From Caldicoprobacter oshimai DSM 21659 (GTDB taxonomy: Bacteria > Bacillota > Clostridia > Caldicoprobacterales > Caldicoprobacteraceae), in NCBI GenBank assembly GCA_000526435.1, contig JAGB01000002.1:868001-932000 (forward strand): 64,000 nt of DNA, read 5' to 3'. Positions within the stretch are counted from its first letter, which is position 1; each line of letters opens with the position of its first letter. The translations under genes and the position numbers were made by a program. Positions 36,104 to 45,173 of this stretch are shown here, in pieces. The notes below the pieces were generated by a model. It worked only from the letters and a program-made list of their open reading frames with translations. It did no database searches and was not told where the DNA came from.

Positions 36104-38260
36104 TTAGACCAGCCCCAGCAGGCGTGCCGTCTGCGCCACCACAAAACACAAAACAATTCCAGTAATGGTAGGAACCATAAACGAGAGCAGCGTCCATTTC
36201 CAGCTGCCGGTTTCCTTCCGAATGGTGAGCATCGTGGTACCGCAGGGAAAATGGTTGAGGGAAAACAACATGGTGCACAGGGCGGTCAACCAAGTCCAGC
36301 CATGCTCCACCAGTATCTGCCGCAGGGCGCTTAAGCTGTCCAGCTCCACCAAGGTTCCGGCTGACATATAGCTCATGAGCACTATGGGTATCACTATCTC
36401 ATTGGCCGGCAAGCCCAGTATGAAAGCCATTAAGATATATCCATCCAGCCCCAGCAAGCGGGCAAACGGGTCAAGGAAGCCCGCAAAATGGCTCAACAGG
36501 CTATCCCCTGCTACGCTTACATTGGCCATAACCCATATGACAAGTCCGGCAGGAGCGGCCACCGTAACAGCACGGGCTAACACAAACAGCGTACGATCCA
36601 TCAATGAACGCACCAAAATCTTACATACCTGTGGCTTCCTGTAGGGTGGAAGTTCCAATACAAACGAAGAAGGCAGCCCCCTTAAAACGGTACGCGACAA
36701 TATCTTGGAAATCAAGAGCGTGATACCTACTGCCAGCGTGATCATAGCCATAACTACAAGGGTTGCTACTATCGTTTGAAGCCATCCCGCCCCTCCGGCC
36801 ATAAATATGGTCGCTAAAGCGATCAGCGTAGGAAATCTCCCATTGCATGGAACATAGTTGTTGGTAATTATAGCGATAAGCCTTTCCCTGGGAGAATCGA
36901 TTATCCGGCAAGCTACAACTCCGGCTGCATTGCAGCCAAATCCCATACACATGGTCAAGGCCTGTTTACCGTGGGCACACGCCCTTTTGAAAAAATTGTC
37001 CAGGTTGAAGGCCACCCGTGGAAGATATCCCAGGTCCTCCAACAAGGTAAACAGGGGGAAAAATATGGCCATGGGTGGCAACATCACTGACACCACCCAC
37101 GACAGCGTTCGATATACTCCATCGATTAATATGCCACACAGCCATTCAGGCGCATCAGAAGCCATAAAAAGTTCGACGAGCTTCTGTTCCAGATGAAAAA
37201 ATGCCTTAGCCAGTATCTGTGAAGGATAATTCGCCCCCTCGATGGTAATCCAGAACATCAACCCTAAAAGCGCGAGCATGGCGGGTATGCCCCACACCCT
37301 TGACGTAAGCAGGTCATCTATTTTGGAATCTATACTATTGATTGCGCTTTCTTTGCGGTGTACCACCTGACGGCTTACCTCTTCGGCATTGTGGATCAAT
37401 GCAGATACTAGTCGGTCTCGAAGCTGGCCAATGGTTATACCCTGTTCCACAAGCATATTCCGCGTTTTGTGCAACCTTTCCCTAAGGTCGGTTGAAGCAA
37501 AGATGTCGGTCCCCAGATAACGTTTAAAAGCCTCTGCAATAGCTTGGTCCCCTTCAAGAAGGCGCAGTGCCAGCCATCGGCTGCTTATACTGCAGCCTAA
37601 GTTATCCATTAGACGGCTTATTTGCGGTTCAATAATGCCCACAGCATCTTCTATTACCCCATCGTACTCTATCTTGATGGGATTTACGCTAAACCTACCA
37701 CAAGCCACGCTCCACACCGCTTCCTTCAATCTGTCCAACCCTTGCCCTTTAAGCGCGCTGGTACCCACCACCGGCACGCCCAGAATATCCGAAAGCCTCT
37801 TCAGGTCGACTTGAATACCTTTTCTGTGGGCTTCATCCATCAAATTTACGCATACCACCACCTTGGGCGTCATCTCCAGAATCTGAAATACCAGATTGAG
37901 ATTTCTCTCCATACAGGTGGGATCTACAACCACAACCGTTACATGGGGATCACCAAAGCATATAAAGTCCCTGGCCACCTCCTCTTCCAGCGAATTGGCC
38001 ATCAGCGAATAAGTACCCGGCAAATCCACCAACACGAAGTTTTTCCCATTATAACCATAACGTCCACAGGCGTTGGTAACCGTCTTCCCAGGCCAATTCC
38101 CAGTATGCTGCTTTAACCCCGTCAAGCTGTTAAACACGGTGCTCTTCCCCGTATTGGGGTTGCCGGCTAAAGCAACTACGATATCGCCGGACAATTGTAC
38201 CTGTACTTGAGATATCCGACGTATTGTAGCCAGCCCGGTCGACTGTCCTGTCAGTCCCAC
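36104..38260 (-). CDS. feoB: ferrous iron transport protein B
   Basis: FeoB is the GTP-regulated Fe2+ permease of the inner membrane. About 718 residues: an N-terminal G domain with G1 [9 protein letters not shown], G3 DLPGTYSL and G4 NLMD, a helical GDI-like linker, then two Gate-type membrane halves with [26 protein letters not shown]-like and [22 protein letters not shown] motifs. I chose GTG 38260 (AGGAGG six bases upstream); GTG 38269 overlaps the site. It follows feoA by 15 bases or less, forming feoAB. It is divergent from perR, suggesting iron and redox linked control. Confidence 0.95.
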   Translation of the reverse strand: [718 protein letters not shown]

Positions 38261-38275
38261 ACAAGCCACCTCCTA

Positions 38276-38515
38276 CTATAACACAAATCTTTCAACTAAA
38301 ATTTTTGAGGCCTCCTCGCAGCGAAGCGCAATCATGGCTCCTCTTATCTCATACAAAGTGGGATCACCTGACAGGCTCTTGCGTACAGCCTTAACTTCAG
38401 TGCCAATGATAAGCCCCAGGTCCATAAGCCTCCTCCGCAAAGCTCCGTGAGCATTTATCTGTCTCACCCTTGCTGTGCAACCAATAGGAAGGAGATTTAA
38501 AGGCAAAAGCTCCAT
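38276..38515 (-). CDS. feoA: ferrous iron transport protein A
   Basis: A 79-residue SH3-like FeoA domain (LNLLPIGCTARVRQINAHGALRRRLMDLGLIIGTEVKAVRKSLSGDP), thought to interact with FeoB and affect iron transport. ATG 38515 follows GGGAGGACTGCGG. It is the first gene of feoAB. Its leader (38516-38640) shares short motifs with the perR leader. Confidence 0.93.
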   Translation of the reverse strand: MELLPLNLLPIGCTARVRQINAHGALRRRLMDLGLIIGTEVKAVRKSLSGDPTLYEIRGAMIALRCEEASKILVERFVL

Positions 38516-38646
38516 CCGCAGTCCTCCCAAGCCATCTGTAAATTTTCAGAAAAAGGTATCTCTTTCGGCTAATTATATGCCCAAATTCGGCCTTGTGTGC
38601 TTGTCCCACTCATACAAAACTCAATAAAAATTTTTTAAATACTGTA

Positions 38647-38694
38647 TTGACAAGATAAAAATCTGTAATTATAATTAAATTGTAATCATTACAA
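38647..38694 (+). promoter_or_regulatory. perR promoter with overlapping PerR/Fur-type operator
   Basis: Consensus TTGACA (38647-38652), 17-base spacer, consensus TATAAT (38670-38675), then a perfect 7-1-7 palindrome TTGTAATCATTACAA (38680-38694) placed on the likely transcription start. The palindrome resembles the B. subtilis PerR box layout, so autoregulation by the downstream Fur-family protein is likely. Confidence 0.8.
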
Positions 38695-38699
38695 AATTA

Positions 38700-38929
38700 A
38701 AATTATTACAGAAACGTTAAGAAGTGCACACAGCCGGTTACAAAACGGTTATAAAAGTTGTGCTTCTGACAGCATACTAAAAAGACCGTTGGAACAGCAT
38801 AGCCATGACAACATGGAAATGGGCTAACAGATAGGGCCAACTGGAGCCGAATTTGGTCAAAAACCATAGACAAATCAACGGAGAGGCTCAGATACTTTTA
38901 TCAGGGACGAAAGGATGAAGGAAATAGAA
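38700..38929 (+). ncRNA. structured 5' leader of the perR-prx operon (unassigned)
   Basis: About 240 bases of untranslated leader follow the promoter and contain no ORF. A stem AGAAG-GCACA with TGTGCTTCT (about 38720-38772) encloses a small CCG-TT/AACGG hairpin. A second module near 38840-38890 pairs GAGCC with GGCTC around ATTTG..CAAAT. It does not match riboswitch families that I can recall. Whether it is a regulator or simply a long leader is unknown. Confidence 0.35.
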
Positions 38930-39358
38930 ATGGAACATACGGTTAAGCAGCTTAAAGAATATCTTAGCAACCACGACATCAAGCCATCCACTATAAGGCT
39001 TAAAATATTGGAATATCTGCTCAATAACCGAATACACCCAACAGCCGATGACATCTATAAAAATTTACTGGATCAGATACCCACTCTTTCTAAAACCAGC
39101 GTCTATAACACCTTGGACTTATTTGCCGATAAAGGTGTGGTAAAAGTCCTATCCCTCAATGAAAAGGAGGCACGCTATGACATAAATACCCGCTTTCACG
39201 GCCACTTTAAATGCCATGTATGCGGCCGGGTATATGACTTTTCCATTTCCTATGACATTTCAACACCACAGGAATTAAAAGGGTTTGACATCAATGATAT
39301 TGACATAAATTTTTATGGCATATGCCAAAATTGTAAAAATCAAGGGAGGAGGATTTGA
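38930..39358 (+). CDS. perR: Fur-family transcriptional regulator, probably PerR
   Basis: A Fur-family repressor of 142 residues when started at ATG 38930 (AAGGA seven bases upstream; ATG 38915 overlaps its site). It has an N-terminal winged helix ([25 protein letters not shown]), a [15 protein letters not shown] metal region and a C-terminal CQNCK pair making the structural zinc site. The His of HPTADD matches PerR His37, which is oxidised by peroxide. The peroxiredoxin gene follows with overlapping sequence, and a PerR-type palindrome overlaps the promoter, so I call it PerR over Fur. Exact metal specificity is unproven. Confidence 0.85.
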   Translation: MEHTVKQLKEYLSNHDIKPSTIRLKILEYLLNNRIHPTADDIYKNLLDQIPTLSKTSVYNTLDLFADKGVVKVLSLNEKEARYDINTRFHGHFKCHVCGRVYDFSISYDISTPQELKGFDINDIDINFYGICQNCKNQGRRI

Positions 39359-39360
39359 AA

Positions 39361-40023
39361 ATGGAGGAGATAAGGATGAAACTGCTTGGAGAGAAATTTC
39401 CGTCTATGGAGGTGATAACGACCCACGGAACCAAAAAGCTTCCCGAGGACTACGCCGGCGAGTGGTTTGTACTCTTCAGCCATCCGGCAGACTTTACGCC
39501 GGTGTGTACCACCGAATTCGTCGAGTTTGCCCGGAAAGCCCCCGAGTTCAAGGAATTGAATACTGAATTGATAGGCCTGTCAGTTGACCAAATATTCTCC
39601 CACATAAAATGGGTGGAGTGGATGAAAGAGAACACCGGCATTACCATTCCTTTCCCCGTCATTGCTGATGAACTGGGTAGGGTGGCAAATCAGCTGGGGA
39701 TGATTCATCCAGGGAAGGGCACCAACACAGTACGAGCGGTATTCATAGTGGATGACAAGGGCATCATCCGGCTGATCATGTACTATCCACAGGAAGTTGG
39801 AAGAAACGTAGACGAGATATTGCGAGCCCTCAAGGCCCTACAAATATCTGACAAATATGACGTGGCCTTGCCGGAGAAATGGCCCAACAACTACCTGATT
39901 AAAGACCACGTGATAGTTCCACCATCCAAAGACGAAGCCGGCGCCAATGAAAGAAAAGAAAAGATAAAGGCAAAAGAGATAGAAGCATTTGATTGGTGGT
40001 TTGTGCATAAGCCGCTAAAATAA
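39361..40023 (+). CDS. peroxiredoxin, Prx6-type, apparently 1-Cys
   Basis: A 220-residue peroxiredoxin that reduces hydrogen and alkyl peroxides. The peroxidatic Cys lies in [15 protein letters not shown], with the Prx6/AhpC-TSA core continuing in [14 protein letters not shown] and a long C-terminal arm. No second cysteine occurs in that arm ([12 protein letters not shown]), so resolution must use an external thiol. The start is ATG 39361 (AGGGAGGAGG upstream), although ATG 39376 also has a good GGAGGAG. It sits just past the perR stop codon, so the pair is one PerR-controlled unit. Rubredoxin and FeoAB lie nearby. Confidence 0.9.
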   Translation: MEEIRMKLLGEKFPSMEVITTHGTKKLPEDYAGEWFVLFSHPADFTPVCTTEFVEFARKAPEFKELNTELIGLSVDQIFSHIKWVEWMKENTGITIPFPVIADELGRVANQLGMIHPGKGTNTVRAVFIVDDKGIIRLIMYYPQEVGRNVDEILRALKALQISDKYDVALPEKWPNNYLIKDHVIVPPSKDEAGANERKEKIKAKEIEAFDWWFVHKPLK

Positions 40024-40099
40024 CAAGAAAGCAAGGCAAAAGATAACCTATTGGATAAGATCTTATGATAGATATTTAAACCGCGCAACTGATAAGGGA

Positions 40100-40145
40100 G
40101 ACAACAGGAAGGCCTTTTATATACAGGCTTTCCTGTTGTCTTTAT
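40100..40145 (+). terminator. terminator of perR-prx
   Basis: GACAACAGGAA and TTCCTGTTGTC form an 11-bp stem followed by TTTAT. The remainder of the 40024-40359 gap holds no credible gene. Confidence 0.85.
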
Positions 40146-40359
40146 GTAGCCACATCTTTTTATTGCATTTTATCATCTCACTAATAACACGTCAAGCTCT
40201 ACAGCCACACGCTGCATACTCAGCCTGTCTGCATACAACCGTCACCATGCAGCCGCCGAAATTCCGCGCCTTGCAAGCATCTTGCATTGCCATTCTACCA
40301 TGTCTTGCATTGCCACCTCACGGCTGGAATATAGCTCAATCCAGTTGAGGAAGAGAATG

Positions 40360-41811
40360 TCATTTTAAAAGCTCCAAATGCTTCTTTATATTGTCTGACA
40401 CATACCTGTAGTGCTCGGCTTCATGCTGGTTCAATACCTCGTAAATCTCTTGCCTTTTTTCATCTAACAGTACCCCGTAAGATATGTGCAGCAACTGCTT
40501 TACTTTGGGATTTTGAAGCACATGGAGGTTATCCAGATCCAATCCTTCCTCGAAGTCCTGCCTGTAGATGGAAATTTTATACGCCTTTTTGCTCTCCTCC
40601 AGGTTATCCAGGGCAATGTTGTAAAGCTCTTTAAAAAGCTGCCTGTCTTTTTCGTGTATCACGTTTAAAGCCTGCAACCAGCTGGTACCCGAAGTCTTTA
40701 TATGGAAGTTATGCTGGGTTGCGTCATTGAAAATTCTGTATACGCTGAACTTATCGCTACCCGAATGAAGGCTCAACCTGTACCCTCCAAGCATTCTTGC
40801 AACGGCGCAGTGCTTGTTGAGCTCCACCGTAAATTTGTCTATATCACCCCTGTAATCCACCGCCTTCTCAAATTCTCCAGGAAATTTGGGAGCCAGGCTC
40901 CAAAAATCTATCCCTCTCCTATGCAGATACTCGGCCACAAATATGTGGTCCTCCACCGTCGTATCTCGGTCCCCTTCGTCGATGGAGACCTCGAGGTCAA
41001 AATCCTTCAGCCTTTCTTTAAGCAAACCATGAACCCTCTCAACAAAATTCATGGCCTTCTCGTATATCACAGCAGACCTGTACAGCTCTTCTTCCTTTAC
41101 CGTATACTCCCCGCCTTCGAAACTGATTCTTTTGCCGCTGAAGTCTTTTATTATATCCCTGCTGTGCTGAGAAAGATGGTCTGCCTTATCCGGCGAAACA
41201 TCTCCCTTTACCAGCATCTCGCTTACATCCAGGGTATACATGGTATAGCCAGCATCTGCGGCTTCCAGCAAATACCTCTCATCCTTTATATGGTCGGCAT
41301 CTGCACCAAATCCGCCGGTGTAACCGGCCTCCAGCACGCCCAATACGGCCTTCAACAGGACATCCCTGAAATCCCTGTGGGTTTTCTCAAGCTCCCTAGG
41401 CGATTGCTGTGCCAACACAGGGAACATGTTATAGCTTTTGAAGGCATCTAGGTGTGCAGGGGTGGCCAAACCAAGCCTGTCGCCGGTACCGAAGGACGCC
41501 TTGTTTTTGCATGGCACCGGAGCAATGCCAAATTCATCCCTCAAAATGAGGTAGTTTTCAAAACTTAACGGGTAGAGATTGAAGGAAAAGCCAGTGGCTT
41601 CTACTTTGATGTCTTCAGCAAAAAACGGAGCCTTAAACCCGAGGGCCTTTCCCTTGCTTAAGATCCCTACTTTCTTGTCAGCATTGCCCTTGGCCACAAA
41701 AACATAAATGTCTTCTGCCAGATTGCGCACCGAATTGGGATATAAAACAAATGAATGGCGTGACAGTAAACTCGAGAGTTGATTTAATACATCCTTATCC
41801 ATCATGCCCAT
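40360..41811 (-). CDS. uxaE: tagaturonate epimerase family protein (UxaE)
   Basis: A 483-residue protein matching the tagaturonate/fructuronate epimerase family, known from Thermotoga, which bypasses the usual galacturonate reductase step by converting tagaturonate to fructuronate. Recognisable stretches are FGTGDRLGLATPAHLDAF, AGYTGGFGADADHIKDE, SIDEGDRDTTVEDHIFVAEYLHRRGIDFWSLAPKFPGEFEKAVDYRGD and RLSLHSGSDKFSVYRIF, whose His and Asp/Glu residues suggest a metal site. It stands alone; no other uronate genes are in this window. The identification rests on remembered family features. Confidence 0.8.
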   Translation of the reverse strand: MGMMDKDVLNQLSSLLSRHSFVLYPNSVRNLAEDIYVFVAKGNADKKVGILSKGKALGFKAPFFAEDIKVEATGFSFNLYPLSFENYLILRDEFGIAPVPCKNKASFGTGDRLGLATPAHLDAFKSYNMFPVLAQQSPRELEKTHRDFRDVLLKAVLGVLEAGYTGGFGADADHIKDERYLLEAADAGYTMYTLDVSEMLVKGDVSPDKADHLSQHSRDIIKDFSGKRISFEGGEYTVKEEELYRSAVIYEKAMNFVERVHGLLKERLKDFDLEVSIDEGDRDTTVEDHIFVAEYLHRRGIDFWSLAPKFPGEFEKAVDYRGDIDKFTVELNKHCAVARMLGGYRLSLHSGSDKFSVYRIFNDATQHNFHIKTSGTSWLQALNVIHEKDRQLFKELYNIALDNLEESKKAYKISIYRQDFEEGLDLDNLHVLQNPKVKQLLHISYGVLLDEKRQEIYEVLNQHEAEHYRYVSDNIKKHLELLK

Positions 41812-42001
41812 CTTCCCCTTCTATTGAATTGATATTTCTAAAGTTTCAGCCTTTAATTTTCCCCTCAAGCATGCATATACGGATCATCAACCAACAAATA
41901 TTTTACCATATATCTCCCCACAATGCATCTTTTAGACTACAAAATGATTAAGTCAATTTTGCTGCTCAAAACGAAATCTTCATGTGTACCGTCTATTTAC
42001 G

Positions 42002-42997
42002 TCATCCATTCAATATTCGTTCTATAGCCTCAATTTCCTCTTGGGAAAGCACAGGGTTATCCAGGGCATGGACATTTTCCACAATCTGCTCTGGCCGGCT
42101 GGCACCTATAAGGGCAGATGTAACCTTGCCATCGCGCAAAACCCACACCAGCGCTAGCTGCGCCAGCGTCTGTCCCCGCTTCTTGGCTATCTCATTGAGA
42201 GCAACGATCTTGTCCAGCTTCTCCTTCGTCAGGTCCTTTTCGCTCAAAAAGCCAGTACGCTTGCCAATCCGCGAGTCCTCTGGTATCCCATTTAAATATT
42301 TTGTGGTTAGCAACCCTTGAGCTAAGGGGCTGAATACCACCAGCCCAATGCCTATTTGATTTGCATAATCCTTCAGGCCATCCGTTTCAATCCACCGGTT
42401 GAACATCGAATAAGAGGGCTGATGAACCACAAAGGGAGTCTTGAGCTCCCTCAAGATATCGTAGGCCTTTTCGGTTTGTTCCCTGTTATAGTTTGAGATT
42501 CCAACGTACAGCGCCTTTCCTTGCCTTACGGCCGAATCCAGCGCATACATGGTTTCCTCAATCGGCGTATTGGGGTCCGGCCTGTGGGAATAAAATATGT
42601 CCACATAATCGAGCCCCATCCGTTTCAGGCTCTGATCCAGGCTAGCAAGCAAATATTTGCGAGAGCCGCCATCTCCATAAGGCCCTGGCCACATCCTGTA
42701 TCCCGCTTTTGTAGAGATGACCATCTCATCGCGATACGGCCTCATATCCTGCCTTAAAATCCTGCCGAAGTTTTCTTCAGCGCTTCCTGGAGGCGGGCCA
42801 TAGTTATTGGCCAGGTCAAAATGGGTAATCCCGCAGTCAAAAGCGGTAAACACCATGCGGCGCATGTTTTCAAAAGATTCGTTGTACCCGAAATTGTGCC
42901 AAAACCCCAGCGAAATAGCAGGCAACATCAGTCCGCTATTGCCGCACCGGTTGTATTTCATATTGGAATACCGTTCACCATTGGCCACATACACCAT
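42002..42997 (-). CDS. aldo/keto reductase (L-glyceraldehyde 3-phosphate reductase-like)
   Basis: A 331-residue NADPH-dependent AKR of the YghZ/Gpr group, which reduces L-glyceraldehyde 3-phosphate or methylglyoxal-like aldehydes. Family residues are visible: Asp and Tyr of ITHFDLANNYGPPPGSAEENFGR, Lys of VISTKAGY and His of IFYSHRPDP. PLAQGLLTTKYL and the C-terminal GASRPEQI bind the cofactor. ATG 42997 has GGGAG seven bases upstream. It lies downstream of the rubredoxin gene on the same strand, with a terminator between. Confidence 0.9.
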   Translation of the reverse strand: MVYVANGERYSNMKYNRCGNSGLMLPAISLGFWHNFGYNESFENMRRMVFTAFDCGITHFDLANNYGPPPGSAEENFGRILRQDMRPYRDEMVISTKAGYRMWPGPYGDGGSRKYLLASLDQSLKRMGLDYVDIFYSHRPDPNTPIEETMYALDSAVRQGKALYVGISNYNREQTEKAYDILRELKTPFVVHQPSYSMFNRWIETDGLKDYANQIGIGLVVFSPLAQGLLTTKYLNGIPEDSRIGKRTGFLSEKDLTKEKLDKIVALNEIAKKRGQTLAQLALVWVLRDGKVTSALIGASRPEQIVENVHALDNPVLSQEEIEAIERILNG

Positions 42998-43018
42998 ATT
43001 CAATCTCCCTTTCGCTTT

Positions 43019-43047
43019 AAAAATTTATAGCCGGTATAGAAACCGGC
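43019..43047 (-). terminator. terminator after the rubredoxin gene
   Basis: GCCGGT (43030-43035) and ACCGGC (43042-43047) form a short stem followed on the minus strand by TATAAATTTTT. Confidence 0.65.
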
Positions 43048-43063
43048 CATACCTTAATACGCA

Positions 43064-43228
43064 TCACTCGTCCAGGGGCTCAAACATGTCTTTCCCAACG
43101 CCACACTCGGGGCATACCCAGTCATCCGGTAAATCCTCAAAAGCCGTGCCTGGTGCAATCCCTCCATCTGGATCCCCCACCGCAGGGTCATAAACATATC
43201 CACACACGGTGCATTGATATTTGGTCAC
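43064..43228 (-). CDS. rubredoxin
   Basis: A 54-residue mononuclear-iron electron carrier, the standard rubredoxin length. Both iron-binding loops are intact: [10 protein letters not shown] and [14 protein letters not shown]. The [21 protein letters not shown] core is typical. The start is GTG 43228 behind AAAGGAGG. It probably gives electrons to peroxide- or oxygen-detoxifying enzymes, in keeping with the PerR/peroxiredoxin locus nearby. It is separated from the aldo/keto reductase by a terminator. Confidence 0.97.
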   Translation of the reverse strand: MTKYQCTVCGYVYDPAVGDPDGGIAPGTAFEDLPDDWVCPECGVGKDMFEPLDE

Positions 43229-43360
43229 AGTACTTCCTCCTTTCCGTTTTACAGTGGTAAACTACACTTTGCCTGTGAACTACTACCTACCTAAATCCAA
43301 AAGAATTTTTACAACAAAATATTTACCCTCATTTTAACTCTTAAAACAACAATTTCTCCT

Positions 43361-44712
43361 CTATTCCCCCCAGTCGTCATCTTCATCATCGTCATCATAA
43401 TAATACCCATACTGCCTCGGGGCCTTACCTTTCTCTTCTATGACCTCAGGCTTCTTAAGCAGAGGTTCATCCCTATTAATTTGTAATAGCTGCACATCAA
43501 ACTCCCATGAGTCACCATAATCAAAAAAATACAAAAAATGTTGTCCTTCATACAAATCAAGTTCACCGATTCGCACCTGATTCACATATGGCCCCTCATC
43601 TAACAAAGGCGCATGATACGCGTTATCGGAATATTTCTTTCCATCCATAAAAAATGAATACAGATGGACATTATCAAAATCAAAAGCCATTTGTATGGCA
43701 TCATGCAAATCTTCTAGTGTATGCCTGGATGAAATCTTTATCTTTCGCCATACTCCTCTCCCAAGCGATACCTTAAACACATAGTTCCCTTCAACGTCTT
43801 TATGTATTTCGGCTGTAACGGTTTTATTCAGCACTCCTTCCGGAAATACAGGTTCTAACAACTTGTAAAACGGAACAGATTCCCTTTTGTGTTTTCGTTT
43901 GCGCGATCTACTTGCCTTTGCTCGTCCCCTTACATTCATAAGCTGGGAAAATAAATCTACTCCAAAATGAGAATTGTCCGATATGTTCTTCTCATACAGC
44001 CCATTCTTCTTTAACCAGGGTATATTCCAATTTAGTATGTCGTATTCGGCCAAAATTTTGCACACCTTTACTCCAAATTCCGTTGGAATCACTGCTTCTA
44101 TTCTATCATCGTATTTGGTCAGTTTCTTTCCATTTTCAACAACTGGTATATATGTGCACAAGCCAAAATAATCTAGGTATTGTATTATTACCGAGTATGA
44201 AGAAAAGATCGGGTCATCCATTTCATAACCCGAAAATGCACCACTTCTCAACTCTTCTCCCGGCTTTGAAAAAGCTATAGTCTCCACCACTCTATCAATA
44301 GGATCTCTAGAAAATATATATGAATTTGCGATCTCACCAAAATCATATCTAGTCCAAAAAGTTTCAAAAATGAAGGCATACTTTTCAAAAATATTTAAAG
44401 AATCAAATTCATCTTTTCTCACGGTATGAATCAAATGAACATTCCCCTTATGATCTGCTATTCTTTGATACAGCTTTCCCGCTAAGGCTAGATTAAATAA
44501 CAAATCAATCACAGGATATGCCTCCTGCTGAAAATTTGGAGCAGCAACTTCCTTTTTGTGAACGAGCAGTGAATTTAATTCAAATAAATCTTTTTCCCCA
44601 CTACGCCCTTCTTTTTGGTCAATACTGGATTGTTTTGATCAATAAAATTGCAAAACCTCACAAAATCGTTCACAGTAGCGCTTATATCCTTCTCACTTGC
44701 TTTATACATCAT
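43361..44712 (-). pseudogene. plasmid pRiA4b ORF-3-like (PF07929-type) protein, frameshifted near its N-terminus
   Basis: The C-terminal part contains the pRiA4b ORF-3 fold (TLEDLHDAIQMAFDFDNVHLYSFFMDGKKY..., FLYFFDYGDSWEFDVQLL), while the N-terminal half is a helical region of unknown role. The long frame begins only at GTG 44512, but two ATGs at 44712/44709 open a 45-codon frame (MYKASEKDIS, FVRFCNFIDQ) that ends in an out-of-frame stop. Removing one base from phase at the A5 run (44591-44595) joins both into a continuous protein of about 450 residues. A single-base deletion or an assembly error is the simplest explanation. Programmed -1 slippage at G-AAA-AAG cannot be excluded. Flanking DNA is visibly AT-rich. 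Confidence 0.7.
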
Positions 44713-45086
44713 TTAAAGCTTCACCTACCTTATTTTATTATCCTTGATGTTCAAAAATTTTGTGAATTTTACCTTCAACAAAGGAACCTCACGGAAACAA
44801 AAAACCCCTCTCCGTTTTAATTTTATCACAACCGCACATTATTATGCTAGTTACTTATTTTGGTTTGTGTCAAAGTAAATATAATCATTATTCAATTACT
44901 CCTGCATATATCTTTTGCCGGTAATATATTCGACATAAATTGCAAAATTACTTGCAGAACTTTAAATACAATTTGAACTACCTATTTTTAACATATGGAG
45001 TCGAGGTTATAACAGTTTTTAAAAAAATTGAAATACTTACTTTTACAAATATTTACAAGCCTTATTTTATGCTGGTTATAACAGAA

Positions 45087-45116
45087 GTTTTTAGCCTGTC
45101 TATAAGAGATTGAAAC
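45087..45116 (+). CRISPR. solitary 30-bp CRISPR-type repeat behind an AT-rich leader-like region
   Basis: The 30 bases begin GTTTTTAGCCTG and end GAGATTGAAAC, closely resembling the type I-B repeat family that I recall from thermophilic Clostridia (start GTTTTTAGCCTACC, end GGAATTGAAAC). It occurs once. A second, degenerate copy with an internal deletion (GTTTTTA then ATTGAAAT) lies 72 bases upstream, and the same GGTTATAACAG string precedes both (45005-45015, 45074-45084). The AT-rich, gene-free stretch 44821-45086 resembles a leader. No spacers and no cas genes are in the window. Confidence 0.55.
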
Positions 45117-45135
45117 ATGCATCTCAAAAAAGGCA

Positions 45136-45173
45136 TAAAAATACCACCTCAACCTTGCTTGGTTGGGTGGTTT
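45136..45173 (-). terminator. terminator of the small ORF at 45172-45417
   Basis: ACCACCCAACC and GGTTGAGGTGGT pair, followed by ATTTTTAT on the minus strand. The stem reaches into the stop codon of the ORF. Confidence 0.75.

Noticed and set aside
40702-41451. 249-codon plus-strand ORF
   Set aside because: It lies wholly antisense to the UxaE gene and has no known motif.
44518-44820. 100-codon plus-strand ORF between the pRiA4b-like gene and the CRISPR relic
   Set aside because: It overlaps, antisense, the restored N-terminus of the frameshifted gene, which has better coding sense.
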